Under the pieces are notes generated by a model. It was not told the DNA's origin. It searched no databases and was given only the letters and a program-made list of their open reading frames with translations. Both the position numbers and the translations under genes were made by a program. Shown one piece after another: positions 42,056 through 52,523 of a DNA stretch of 55,318 bases. Numbering within the stretch: the first letter of the stretch is position 1; every line of letters begins with the position of its first letter. Source of the stretch: Planctomycetota bacterium (GTDB lineage: Bacteria > Planctomycetota > UBA1135 > UBA2386); the NCBI GenBank assembly GCA_025459175.1, contig JALORC010000034.1, positions 1 to 55,318 of the forward strand, read 5' to 3'.

Positions 42056-42324
42056 GGCGGCGTCGCCGCGGCAAGTCGCTGCTCGACGGCGAGGACGTCG
42101 ATCCACTGGCGTTCGTGCCGAATCTGTTCGACGCGATCCTGGTGCTCGTCGTCGCCCTGTTGGTGGCGCTGTCGTCCGCGCACGGACGCGCCGAACGCTC
42201 GCCGCAGCAGACCGAACGGCTCGAGGGTTTCGTCGACACCGGCGTGCGACGCGCCGGCGACGGCCGGCGGCTCGGGGTCGCCTACCGACTCGCCGATGGC
42301 AAGGTCGTCTACGTGCCGGAATAG
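42052..42324 (+). CDS. DUF2149 protein, likely ExbD-like partner
   Basis: A 90-residue protein starting at GTG 42052. It has the DUF2149 core GEDVDPLAFVPNLFDAILVL (residues 13-32) leading into one transmembrane helix (to about residue 42), then a small soluble domain with RRLGVAYRLADGKVVYVPE. One helix with an N-terminal cytoplasmic segment and a charged Asp before it mimics ExbD/TolR topology. I recall DUF2149 genes next to ExbB-like and CobN-like genes in methanogens and Bacteroidota; not checked here. It ends the tightly overlapped operon. Confidence 0.82.
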   Translation: MRRRRRGKSLLDGEDVDPLAFVPNLFDAILVLVVALLVALSSAHGRAERSPQQTERLEGFVDTGVRRAGDGRRLGVAYRLADGKVVYVPE

Positions 42325-42417
42325 CGGCTGGTGGGCTCCGGCGCGTGGATCCTGACCGAGGCGCCTGCCGGTTGCATCGCCGATGCGCGCGGTCACACTG
42401 GCCGCTCGACCCGACTC

Positions 42418-43736
42418 ATGGCGATCCATCGGTTGACCTGGCGTGTCGCGCTGCCGTTCGTGTTGCTGGTGATGATCGAGACGGTGGCGCTGGCGATGTT
42501 CCTCGGTCGGCAGGTTGCCACCGAGGAGCGGGCACGCCTCGAGCGAGTCGCGGCCGCGAACGCGGCGTTCCTCGAGAACTCGAGCCTGCCGACGTCGGAT
42601 CGCATGGCCGAGTCGCTGCGCAGCATCAGCGGCTACGAGGTGTTCTTCCGCCGGCGTGGACAGCTCGTGCCGCAGCCGGCGCCCGAGCTCTCGGCGCTGC
42701 CGCTCGTCGCGCAGCCTGCCGATGGCCGAGCGATGCGTAGTGGGCAGTTCGATTGCATCGTGATGCCGATCGCGAACAAGGACGATCTGGTGCTGGTGCA
42801 CCGGCTGCTCGATCCCTGGGTCGATTCGCGGGTGACGTCGGTCCTGGTCGCATTCGTGTTGCTGGCGCTGTTGACCGCGTGGCTGGTCGGGCGCGATCTG
42901 GTGCGGCCATTGCGGCACCTCGCCAACCAGCTGCCGCGCATCGAGTCCTCCGGCCCGTTGGCGTTGCCCGAGGCGGAGCGTCGTGACGAGATCGGCGACC
43001 TCGCGCGGTCGTTCCTGCGCACACGTCAAGAGCTGCACGACGAACGGGCGGCGCGCGAACGCATGGAGCAGCTGGCGGTGCTCGGCCGCATGACCGCGGC
43101 TCTCGCGCACGAGGTGCAGAACCCGGTCGCCGCGATCCGCATGCACGCGCAGCTCTGGCAGCAGAGTGGCGGCGGCGAAACCGCGGCGACCATCGAGCAC
43201 GAGGCGATGCGCATCGAGAGCATGCTGAACCAGTGGATGTTCCTGACCAGGCCCGAGCCACCGGCGATGGCGCTGGTCGACCTCGGCCCGCAGCTGGAAC
43301 GCGTGGTCGCCCTGCACCGGACCGAGGCCGCGCACGCCGCGGTGCGGGTCACCGTGTCGACGGCGGCCGGACTGACCGTGGCCGGGGACCGGCGGCGACT
43401 CGACCAGGTGTTCCACAACCTGCTGATCAACGCGCTGCAGGCGATGCCGGGCGGCGGCACGCTGTCCATCCGCGCGTCGCGGCACGACGGCGAGGTGCTG
43501 GTGGAGTTCGACGACACCGGCACCGGGTTCTCGGCGCAGGCCCTGCAGCGCTTCGCCGAGTTCTTCTTCAGCGAGAAGGAGGGTGGCATGGGCATCGGCC
43601 TCGCCGTCGCCAGCGAGATCACGAAGGCGCACGGCGGCCGGCTCGTGGTCGAGAACCGCGCCGGCGACGGCGCGTCGGTGAGGGTGGTGCTGCCGGCCGC
43701 GATCGTGGATCCTGTGCCATCGACGGGCCTGCAGCC

Positions 43737-43740
<4 letters not shown>
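42418..43740 (+). CDS. Membrane sensor histidine kinase (NtrB/ZraS style)
   Basis: A 440-residue sensor kinase. Start chosen at ATG 42418, giving a first membrane helix at residues 10-27 (VALPFVLLVMIETVALAMFL). A short periplasmic domain follows, then a second helix near 138-158, a HAMP-like linker, and a HisKA H-box, LAHEVQNPVAAIR, with the phosphorylatable His at 231. The ATPase domain has N-box HNLLINALQAMP, G1 DDTGTGF and G2 GGMGIGLAVA. Its stop overlaps the regulator start (ATGA), so the pair form a two-component system. The signal is unknown. It is 93 bases after DUF2149, and may or may not share that transcript. Confidence 0.93.
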
Positions 43741-45152
<1,412 letters not shown>

Positions 45153-45233
45153 CGGCCGTCGAGGGCGGCCATGGCCTCACGGCGGGCTCGCAGTCGACGG
45201 CAGGCGCCCCATCGGGTAACAACTGCACCCTCC

Positions 45234-45752
45234 ATGGCCAATCCTCGCGTCTTCTTCGACATCACCATCGGCAACAAGCCGGCGGGCCGCATCGTTTTCG
45301 AACTGTTCGCCGACTCCGTGCCGAAGACGGCCGAGAACTTCCGCGCCCTGTGCACCGGCGAGAAGGGCATGGGCAAGCAGGGCAAGGCGCTGCACTACAA
45401 GGGCAGCCGCTTCCACCGCGTGATCCAGCAGTTCATGTGCCAGGGCGGCGACTTCACGCGCGGCAACGGCACCGGCGGCGAGTCGATCTACGGCGAGAAG
45501 TTCGCCGACGAGAACTTCAAGCTGAAGCACACGACGCCCGGGTTGCTGTCGATGGCCAACGCCGGCCCGAACACCAACGGCTCGCAGTTCTTCATCACGA
45601 CCGTGGTCACGTCCTGGCTCGACGGCAAGCACGTGGTGTTCGGCAAGGTCGTCGAGGGCATGAACGTGGTGACGGCGATGGAGGCGGTCGGGTCGCGTTC
45701 GGGTTCGACCACCGCGGACGTGGTGATCGCCGACAGTGGCGAGCTGAAGTGA
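45234..45752 (+). CDS. Eukaryote-like divergent-loop cyclophilin
   Basis: A 172-residue cytoplasmic cyclophilin. Catalytic and cyclosporin-contact residues of human CypA are all present: [15 protein letters not shown] (Arg55, Phe60, Gln63), NGSQFFITT (Gln111, Phe113), Trp121 in [10 protein letters not shown], and His126. Between TGEKGMG and YKGSRFHR there is the extra KQGKALH, the insert found in plant-type divergent-loop cyclophilins. This is strikingly close to eukaryotic sequences and unlike the exported cyclophilin at 32552. Transfer from a eukaryote is possible. It starts 81 bases after the regulator gene. Confidence 0.93.
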   Translation: MANPRVFFDITIGNKPAGRIVFELFADSVPKTAENFRALCTGEKGMGKQGKALHYKGSRFHRVIQQFMCQGGDFTRGNGTGGESIYGEKFADENFKLKHTTPGLLSMANAGPNTNGSQFFITTVVTSWLDGKHVVFGKVVEGMNVVTAMEAVGSRSGSTTADVVIADSGELK

Positions 45753-45786
45753 CGGCGGCGGGGCTGCCGTGACGACGGCGCCCGAC

Positions 45787-46395
45787 TCACTTCGGGTCGC
45801 CGCCGAGGCGTTCGAGCTCGAGCGCCAAGGCTGCGCGCGCCCGCATCAGCAGCATCCGGCACGCGCCCTCGGAGCGGCCGATCCGCTCCGCCACCTCCTT
45901 GTGCGGCAGTTCCTCCAGCAGGGCGAGCCGGATCACCTGCGCGTGGTCGGGATCGAGTCCCTCCAGGGCGCGGTGCACCAGGGCCTTGCGTTCGAGCCCG
46001 CCGAGCTCGGCGCTCGGTGTCAGCGGCGGCTCCAACAGTATGCGGGCCAACGCGTTGCGCTCGGATGTCCGGGGTTGCTTGCGCTTCTTGGCACCGAACC
46101 ATCGGTGCTGCCGGTGGATGTCGTGCTCGATGATCTGGGAGACCCAGGCGACGAACTCGTCCTCGCTCCGGCCGGGGAACGACGGTAGCGCGTCCAGCAT
46201 CTGCAGGTAGCTGTTCTGCAGCACGTCGGAATTGCGGAGCGACGCACGCAGCTGCGGGCCGAGACGCGCGTCGACGTAGCCGCGCAGCCGCGCCTCGGTG
46301 CGGATCAGGATCCGTTCGAGGGCATCGGGGTCGCCGCTGCGGGCTCTGGCGAGGAGCGCGGCGAAGTCGGAGGCAGCCAGGTCGTCGGCGGGCAT
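45787..46395 (-). CDS. ECF-type RNA polymerase sigma factor
   Basis: A 202-residue ECF sigma factor. Region 2: GDPDALERILIRTEARLRGY, SDVLQNSYLQMLDALPSF and FVAWVSQIIEHDIHRQHRW. Region 4: HAQVIRLALLEELPHKEVAE and GRSEGACRMLLMRARAALAL. The form, with a DVLQ/SxxxxM helix, is common in Planctomycetota. No anti-sigma gene is beside it; the divergent side has a secreted protein followed by a large Ser/Thr kinase, a typical Planctomycete sigma-kinase arrangement. It is convergent with the cyclophilin gene, 34 bases apart. Confidence 0.92.
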   Translation of the reverse strand: MPADDLAASDFAALLARARSGDPDALERILIRTEARLRGYVDARLGPQLRASLRNSDVLQNSYLQMLDALPSFPGRSEDEFVAWVSQIIEHDIHRQHRWFGAKKRKQPRTSERNALARILLEPPLTPSAELGGLERKALVHRALEGLDPDHAQVIRLALLEELPHKEVAERIGRSEGACRMLLMRARAALALELERLGGDPK

Positions 46396-46503
46396 CGGGC
46401 GAGGGAAGGTAGAATATCCTGCCTTAGCCGTGACGAGGGGAGAGGTTTCGATCCTTGCGCCGCCGTTCGAGATCCTTCCTCACCTTTCGACCTTGGAGAC
46501 ATC

Positions 46504-47751
46504 ATGAAGCTGCAGCTCGTTCCGTTCGTGTCGACCTTCCTCGGCGTGGCCTTGGCGTTGCCAGGGCAGACGCCGCCGACCTACAAGGCGACTTACGCAG
46601 AGGGCGCCGAGGCGACTCCGAGCAGCTTGTCTGCGAACGTCTTCGGCACCGCAGGCGCGCCGTTGCTGCCGCCCGACTTGAGCTCTGGCTGGTCAACTGA
46701 GCACGACCCCGTGCATGATTTCGCAGTGTTTCGGAATCAAGCTCCTCTGCTGGCCGACTCCGTGACGCTCTTGTTCGCGCACATGATGCCTGACCCGAGC
46801 CAATTGGAAATGGCCTCCGATCGCAGGGCGCTCGAGGTCGGCTACCCGTTCCTGGGGTTGCCGAATGGAACCTGGACGTTGGCCGACGACAGCTTCCAGA
46901 TTAAGGACTGGGATTTCAAGAACAGCAAGACCCAGCAGGTGGTCATCCCGCCGGAGCGGATGAGCGCTCATATCGAGGGATACTTGGCATCCAGAGCATC
47001 TATTTCTCCAATCCAGTATGGTCCTACGACCGTACACCCACTGAATCTGTACGCGCATCCGGCGGAGGCTGTGTCCAGTGTCGATTGGGACGAAAGGTAC
47101 TACCTGAACAGCAGTTGGCATTTCGACCGGACGGTGGTTGATCTCGCCAGTCTGTCGCCGCGATCGCTTCGTGTCGGTGCGTTCTTCTACTACCACCAGA
47201 CGAACTCGGGCAGCCTGGCCAGGTTGAACCAGCTGATCGAGGCTGACCATCGGTGGCTGTTGCAGATCCAGGCGGTGCAGGTCGAGATCAATCCCTCCAC
47301 CAGGCCTCGTATCAAGCTCAGCAACCCCGTCAAGATCCGGCGCATGACTTCGGGTGGGTACGACGATTCACTGTGGCGTGACGCGGTTGGCGCCAGTCGG
47401 ATCCTGCCGTCCTTGTACTCGGATGATCAAGTCAGCTTCGGCGCCAAGGGGCACTTCACCGAGGTCGAGTTCGAGGATCTGCCGGCGGAACCCGTGCAGC
47501 TCTACTGCCACTTCCCCGTTGCCGGGGGAGGCTTTGTGTCGGTCCAGAGGGTGACTCACATGCTCCCGAGCAACTTCCCGTGTATCACCGCGAGACCCCA
47601 TATTGGAGTTTTCTCGGTTCCTGGCAACGCGGTTCCTGGTGTCATCTGTGTGACCGGCCCGAACTTCGTCCCGATTCCCGTCCGCTACGCAGCCCCTGGA
47701 TCCAACGGCTGCGGAGCCTGGTTTTGGGCCTTCGAGGCCAATCCACAGTGA
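46504..47751 (+). CDS. Exported protein of unknown function
   Basis: A 415-residue protein with a signal peptide (MKLQLVPFVSTFLGVALALP). A GGAG lies six bases upstream of the ATG. The mature part contains aromatic and Ser/Pro-rich segments, such as SWHFDRTVVDLASLSPRSLR and a terminal GSNGCGAWFWAF, without any family I recognise. It is divergent from the ECF sigma factor, shares the 108-base control region with it, and precedes the Ser/Thr kinase by nine bases. GC is lower than the surroundings. It may be a target or sensor of the kinase module. Confidence 0.72.
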   Translation: MKLQLVPFVSTFLGVALALPGQTPPTYKATYAEGAEATPSSLSANVFGTAGAPLLPPDLSSGWSTEHDPVHDFAVFRNQAPLLADSVTLLFAHMMPDPSQLEMASDRRALEVGYPFLGLPNGTWTLADDSFQIKDWDFKNSKTQQVVIPPERMSAHIEGYLASRASISPIQYGPTTVHPLNLYAHPAEAVSSVDWDERYYLNSSWHFDRTVVDLASLSPRSLRVGAFFYYHQTNSGSLARLNQLIEADHRWLLQIQAVQVEINPSTRPRIKLSNPVKIRRMTSGGYDDSLWRDAVGASRILPSLYSDDQVSFGAKGHFTEVEFEDLPAEPVQLYCHFPVAGGGFVSVQRVTHMLPSNFPCITARPHIGVFSVPGNAVPGVICVTGPNFVPIPVRYAAPGSNGCGAWFWAFEANPQ

Positions 47752-47760
47752 TGGTTTGCG

Positions 47761-50700
47761 ATGCCTGACGCACAGGGAGACCGCCGAATCCTCGCGATCC
47801 TCGAGTCCTGCTACCGGTCGATCGAGGCCGGAAGTCCCCCGGACCTGCAGGTCCTCTGCGGCGGTGATCGCGAGCTGATCAGGCGAGTCGACCTGCTCCT
47901 TGCGCGGGAGCGTGAACTCTGGTCCTCCCAGGTCGATTCGCAGCCCGCGGTCAGGCGCGCCTTGACCAGCAGCGTGCCGTGCCGCCTCGGTGACTTCACG
48001 GTGCTCGAGCCTCTGGGGTCGGGTGGCATGAGCCGGGTGTTCCGCGCCAGGCAGGAATCGCTGGGTCGAGAGGTCGCCCTCAAGGTTCTTCGGGAAGAAC
48101 TCGTTGCGACCGACACTGGGCGGTTGCGATTCCAGCGCGAGGCATCGATCACTGCCGCGCTCGATCATCCGAACATCGTCCCCGTCTATGCCGCCGGCGA
48201 GATCGACGGCGTCGTGTTCCTCGCGATGAAGTTGCTGCGGGGGCAGCCGCTGGATCGCCTTCCCAAACCACTTTCGTCCCGAGCGGTTGCCGAGTTCGGC
48301 TTCGCGATCTGCCGAGCTCTGCAATCCGCGCACGACATCGGCGTGGTGCATCGTGATGTGAAGCCGCAGAACATCGTGGTCGAAGCCGGGGTCGCATACC
48401 TCGTCGATTTCGGCTTGTCGTCGTTCGCGCACAGCGCCGGCTCCATCACCCGGCCTGATTCTACTCCCGGCACGCTGATGTATCTCGCCCCGGAGTTGGC
48501 TCGTCGGCAGGGGGCTGGCCTCGACCCGAGGGTCGACGTGTATGGGCTGGGCGCGACACTGTACGAGGCCGTCTCAGGGCGGCCGCCGTTCAGAGGTTCC
48601 AGCGCCATCCAGCTGCTGCACATGATCATCCACCAGGACCCGCAGCCCCTGCAATTGTCGGGGAGGGACGCGGACCTGGAGACGATCATCCTCCGCTCCA
48701 TGGAGAAGGAGCCAGCCAAGAGGTTTCAGACGGCAGTCGAGATGTCGGAGGAATTGGAGCGCTACCTGCGTGGGGTCCCGATCCGATCGCGCCGCATCAG
48801 CTGGTTCGAACGCTCTGTTCGCCTGGTCCGCCGCCGGCCACTGGCGGCGTCGTTGATCGGCATGGTGCTGCTGCTGTGTGGGACCCTGTCGTTGATGATT
48901 TGGCAACAGGATCTCGACCTGAGACAGCGGATCCGGCGTCAGACCGAGCAAATCGGGTTGGCCAAGGCTTCCGGCGATTTCTTGCGCGCAGAGCGAGCTC
49001 TGACCGAACTCGGCGAGCTCGGAGTCGGGTCCCAGCGGCTCGCCGAGATTCGAAGCGAAGTCAACTTCGACCGTGATGTGGTGCTGCTGACGGCGACCCT
49101 CCAGTCGCCGATCGTGCATCACGACCCCAGGGCCTTGGCGCGTCTGGTTGCGCGGATCGAAGCGATGCCGCTGCTAGTCCAGCGTTCGGGGTGGGCGGAG
49201 GTCGCGTTGGCATTCGCCTCTCGTCTGCAGGATCAGAATCCGGTCACCCACCGTAGCTTGTCGAACTCGGTACGATTGGAATGGCCGCGGACGGCTGCGG
49301 CTTTGGCGGCTTGGTCGAGGAGCTCGTCAGTCGCCGGGGAACTGGCGGGCATTGCCCCCGGCCAGAGCGCGCTGGACCACGTGTTCTCCGCCCTCGCGGC
49401 CAAGCTGGCGGGGGATGCGCCAGATGACGTGGAGAAAGAACTGCGACTGGCCAGGGCGCACGGCGTGGATGCCGACGCGGTTCAGTATTCTCTGGCTTGG
49501 TCGTTGGAGTCCTCGGGCCAGTTGCCCACAGTGGAGTCGCGAGTAGCCCGCATGCGGGCTGCCTACGAGATCCACTTCCGCCTTTGCGAGAGTGCTGCCT
49601 ACTCGACATTGGCCGAGTTTCAATGCGCGAAGCTGTCGATTGCCTTGCATCGGCCCGCGGCGGCTCGAGACCACCTGGACCGAGCTCTCGAGGGGCTCGC
49701 AGCGAGGCCATACCTCGATGAGTTGGTCCGGCTCTACGAGCTGGATGTCCTCGGAGAGATCGACCCCCCTCGATTCTGGGAGCGTTGGCGGGTTTTGGAG
49801 TCAGACCTGAGGCACCTGCCGCAGTTCTGGTTGCGGGCCGGTTATGTGCGAAGTTCCGGAGGGCAGGCAGGGGAAAGTGGCGAGGACTCAGCTTGGGTTC
49901 GGGCTGCATTCGATCGGGGGCTGGCGGCAGGTCCGGCGCCGGCCGTCAGGCGAGCCCTCGAGCTCGCCCTGCTGCAGCTCGATGCTTCGGTGCTTTTCTC
50001 GGCCACCGATCCGTCCGGCCAGCCCGCCACGAAGCTCTGGCGCGAGCTAGCCCACTGCGCCGAGTCGTTCGCGCTGCAGCGATCGGTTGGGCAGGCGCGG
50101 GAGATGCTGCTTTCCGATGCTCTCTCGGTGGCGTCGCTCGCTTGGTTCCAGGCCGGGCATCCGGAGCGCGGTTGGCGGGTCCTGGAAGCGGCTGCGCGGG
50201 ATCACGGCGATCCCGCCGTGTTGTCGCGCTACGCAGCGATGGTCGCCGAGCGCATCCTGGCGGTGCACATGGCGGAAGCGACGGAACTGACTCCGTACGA
50301 TCCGGCACTCCCCGACAGCGAAGCGGAGCACTCCGCCCCGCTGCCCGAAGCCGCGTCGCGCGCGTTGGAGTGGGCCGTCTCCGTGATCGACACGCAAGCG
50401 AGCATGGGTGGTATCGACGCGGACGCTCTGCGGGAGGCCCGCATCGGTGCTCTCGCCTGTGCATTCCATCTCGGTGTGCCGACCAGATCGCTGCCTCTCG
50501 CAATCGCATGGCAGGGCGCCGTCGCCGACAACGACGACGACAAGGTGCTCCAGCCGCTGATCGACTGCTGCATCGCCGACGGCGGGTTCCGTGCCGAGCA
50601 ATGGCTTCCGACCACCGGCGCGGTGACGCCGCGCCTCGCCACCATGCTGGCCGAGTCGGTCGCCACGATGCGATCGTTGCACGAACGCCGAGAACTCACC

Positions 50701-50841
50701 GGCGAACAGGTGACAACCGCACTCGCCCGCTGGCGGCGCAGTGGTCCGGTTGCGGCCACGGCCGACGAGACCGCGGATCCGTGGCTGTCGCTGTGGCGCG
50801 ATATCGCTGCGCTGGAAGCACAAGTTCGCGCGGCGAAGTGA
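47761..50841 (+). CDS. Transmembrane serine/threonine protein kinase with large extracytoplasmic part
   Basis: A 1026-residue eukaryotic-type kinase. Kinase domain from about residue 77: Gly-loop LGSGGMSRVF, VALKVLREEL (catalytic Lys), catalytic loop HRDVKPQNIV near 196-205, DFGLSS near 215-220, and APELARRQG. One membrane helix follows near 360-380 (LAASLIGMVLLLCGTLSLMI), then about 640 residues of helical, TPR-like sequence that should lie outside the cytoplasm. An N-terminal 75-residue stretch resembles the short module seen in Planctomycete sigma/kinase genes. It is nine bases after the exported unknown. Confidence 0.93.
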   Translation: MPDAQGDRRILAILESCYRSIEAGSPPDLQVLCGGDRELIRRVDLLLARERELWSSQVDSQPAVRRALTSSVPCRLGDFTVLEPLGSGGMSRVFRARQESLGREVALKVLREELVATDTGRLRFQREASITAALDHPNIVPVYAAGEIDGVVFLAMKLLRGQPLDRLPKPLSSRAVAEFGFAICRALQSAHDIGVVHRDVKPQNIVVEAGVAYLVDFGLSSFAHSAGSITRPDSTPGTLMYLAPELARRQGAGLDPRVDVYGLGATLYEAVSGRPPFRGSSAIQLLHMIIHQDPQPLQLSGRDADLETIILRSMEKEPAKRFQTAVEMSEELERYLRGVPIRSRRISWFERSVRLVRRRPLAASLIGMVLLLCGTLSLMIWQQDLDLRQRIRRQTEQIGLAKASGDFLRAERALTELGELGVGSQRLAEIRSEVNFDRDVVLLTATLQSPIVHHDPRALARLVARIEAMPLLVQRSGWAEVALAFASRLQDQNPVTHRSLSNSVRLEWPRTAAALAAWSRSSSVAGELAGIAPGQSALDHVFSALAAKLAGDAPDDVEKELRLARAHGVDADAVQYSLAWSLESSGQLPTVESRVARMRAAYEIHFRLCESAAYSTLAEFQCAKLSIALHRPAAARDHLDRALEGLAARPYLDELVRLYELDVLGEIDPPRFWERWRVLESDLRHLPQFWLRAGYVRSSGGQAGESGEDSAWVRAAFDRGLAAGPAPAVRRALELALLQLDASVLFSATDPSGQPATKLWRELAHCAESFALQRSVGQAREMLLSDALSVASLAWFQAGHPERGWRVLEAAARDHGDPAVLSRYAAMVAERILAVHMAEATELTPYDPALPDSEAEHSAPLPEAASRALEWAVSVIDTQASMGGIDADALREARIGALACAFHLGVPTRSLPLAIAWQGAVADNDDDKVLQPLIDCCIADGGFRAEQWLPTTGAVTPRLATMLAESVATMRSLHERRELTGEQVTTALARWRRSGPVAATADETADPWLSLWRDIAALEAQVRAAK

Positions 50842-50890
50842 CCGGAAGGCGCGCTGGCGCGTGGTCGTCGGTCCTTCCAGCGGTCGACGC

Positions 50891-51169
50891 TCAGTCGTCG
50901 ACGTTCAAGCCGACCACGTCGTCCCAGCGCTCGATGACCCCGTCGGCCTCGGCCTGCTGCAGCACCCGCTGCAGCCGTTGCCGCTCGCGGCGCGCCGGCG
51001 CGTTCATGATCGCGCGCACGCGGTTGTCGGCGCCGGCGGGCGCGTCCTCGCGGTCGTCGCAGCCGAGGCCGCGGCAGAGATCGGGGAAGGGAACGGGGCC
51101 CGGCACGCTGCGCAACAAATCGAGCACGCGCACGAGCAGGCGGCGATCGGTGTGGTCGGCGGGTCGCAT
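50891..51169 (-). CDS. Small unknown protein, possibly winged-helix
   Basis: A 92-residue ORF with two helix pairs (RRLLVRVLDLLRSVPGPVPF and RRERQRLQRVLQQAEADGVI) and a final short strand ERWDDVVGLNVDD. The layout suggests a winged-helix-like fold. Between them is a Cys/Asp-containing loop. The start at 51169 is a plain ATG with no clear Shine-Dalgarno. It stands between the kinase gene (convergent) and the PDZ-like gene, 41 bases from it. Existence is likely from codon pattern; function is unknown. Confidence 0.5.
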   Translation of the reverse strand: MRPADHTDRRLLVRVLDLLRSVPGPVPFPDLCRGLGCDDREDAPAGADNRVRAIMNAPARRERQRLQRVLQQAEADGVIERWDDVVGLNVDD

Positions 51170-51210
51170 GGCCCTGTATCGGCTGCGACGGGGTCGCGAC
51201 CCCAGCAGCT

Positions 51211-52482
51211 CTACATGACGCGGTACTCGATCGCGTGCATCGCGTCGTTGCGCAGGTACTCGATCAGCAGCCGTCGCGGGTGCTTCTGCCGCCGCAGCTG
51301 GTCCTTCACCGTCTGCAACAGCGTCTTGGCATCGCCGACCTGGATGCCGTTGACCGTCGTCACGATCGCGCCGGCCGGGATCGCCAGCGGCTTGAGGGCA
51401 TCCGGCACCCGGATGACCTGGAAGCCGCGGATCCACATGCCGTCCTTGCCCTGCTTCACGAACGGGTCGCCGATCGCGGAGTCGCGCAGCGCCTCCTCGC
51501 CGGCGGCGACGACCGCGTCGCGTTCGGGGCTCGGATGCAGTTGCACCACCGCGTCGTTGAGGTTGCGGATCGGCGGGAACAGTCCCTTCGCGGCCTCGTC
51601 GGCCCACGTCACGAGGTCGCGCGGGTCCTCCGGCGGCGCTCGCAGCCCGGCAGGACCGACGACCTGCAGCAGCTCGATCGCCTGCTGCCGCACCCGTTCG
51701 TCCTCCAGTTGCACCAGCTGTCGGATGCGCGGTAGCGCCGGCTCGAGCCACATCAATGCGAGGTCGATGCGAAGCCGGAACACCTCCTTGAGGAACCACA
51801 GTGCCTGCGCCTGGTCGAGCGGATCGTCGAGGTCCAGCAGCTGCAGGAACGGGATCACCCGCATCTGGTGCAGGGTGTCCGAGTCCTGCGGGGCGCGACC
51901 GACGCCGCGCGCCTTGGCGGCCGGACTGCCAGGTTCCGGCACCACGGCCAGCAGCGCCTTCTTCTGCTCGTCGGTCAGGTCCCCGAAGCGACGCGCCAGG
52001 TTGCGCCGCAGGAACTCGACTGCGCGCGGGAACGCCGCTTCGCGCGCCTTGCGCTCCGGCTCGCCGGGGATGTGCTCGATGAGCTCGATCGCGTAGCTCG
52101 GGTTGTCGACGAAGAACATCGCGTAGAGCGCGGTGGCGCGATCGCCGGCATTGCGGCTCAGGCGGATGATCTGCGCCAGATACCCGGCGTCGAGCCCCAG
52201 CCGCTGCACATCGGCGTAGGCAGCGCGCCAGCGCACGTCGTCGAGGACCTCGCGCCCCTTCTCGTCGTACGACTTCGGCGCCTTCGGATCGGCGGCCAGC
52301 TCCTGCATCGTGCGCAGCGCCCGAAACAGCTCGTCCGGCGGCGCATACACCTCGACCGGATTGCGGAACGGCGACAGGATGTCGCGGGCCGGGTAGGCGA
52401 TGGTCTTCTGCTCCTGCGCCGAGGCGCCGGGCAGCAGCAGGGCGGTGGACAGAAGCAGGACGAACGGCAGGCGAACCGTCAT
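51211..52482 (-). CDS. Exported helical protein with C-terminal PDZ-like domain
   Basis: A 423-residue protein with signal peptide MTVRLPFVLLLSTALLLPGA. Residues about 30-330 are helical pairs resembling HEAT repeats (RQLVQLEDERVRQQAIELLQ). Residues about 340-420 read as a PDZ domain: IRGFQVIRVPDALKPLAIPA then GAIVTTVNGIQVGDAKTLLQ and a final RRLLIEYLRNDAMHAIEYRV. No Ser protease triad is present, so it is not DegP/HtrA; an adaptor or scaffold in the periplasm is more likely. The DUF445 gene is 41 bases upstream of it on the same strand. Confidence 0.8.
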   Translation of the reverse strand: MTVRLPFVLLLSTALLLPGASAQEQKTIAYPARDILSPFRNPVEVYAPPDELFRALRTMQELAADPKAPKSYDEKGREVLDDVRWRAAYADVQRLGLDAGYLAQIIRLSRNAGDRATALYAMFFVDNPSYAIELIEHIPGEPERKAREAAFPRAVEFLRRNLARRFGDLTDEQKKALLAVVPEPGSPAAKARGVGRAPQDSDTLHQMRVIPFLQLLDLDDPLDQAQALWFLKEVFRLRIDLALMWLEPALPRIRQLVQLEDERVRQQAIELLQVVGPAGLRAPPEDPRDLVTWADEAAKGLFPPIRNLNDAVVQLHPSPERDAVVAAGEEALRDSAIGDPFVKQGKDGMWIRGFQVIRVPDALKPLAIPAGAIVTTVNGIQVGDAKTLLQTVKDQLRRQKHPRRLLIEYLRNDAMHAIEYRVM

Positions 52483-52523
52483 GGCGGAGGCTCTAGTCGA
52501 TGCCAGGGCCCGACGTAACTGCG

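Noticed and set aside
51211..52482. DegP/HtrA protease because of the PDZ-like domain
   Set aside because: No trypsin-like GNSGG motif or catalytic triad; the N-terminal part is helical repeats.
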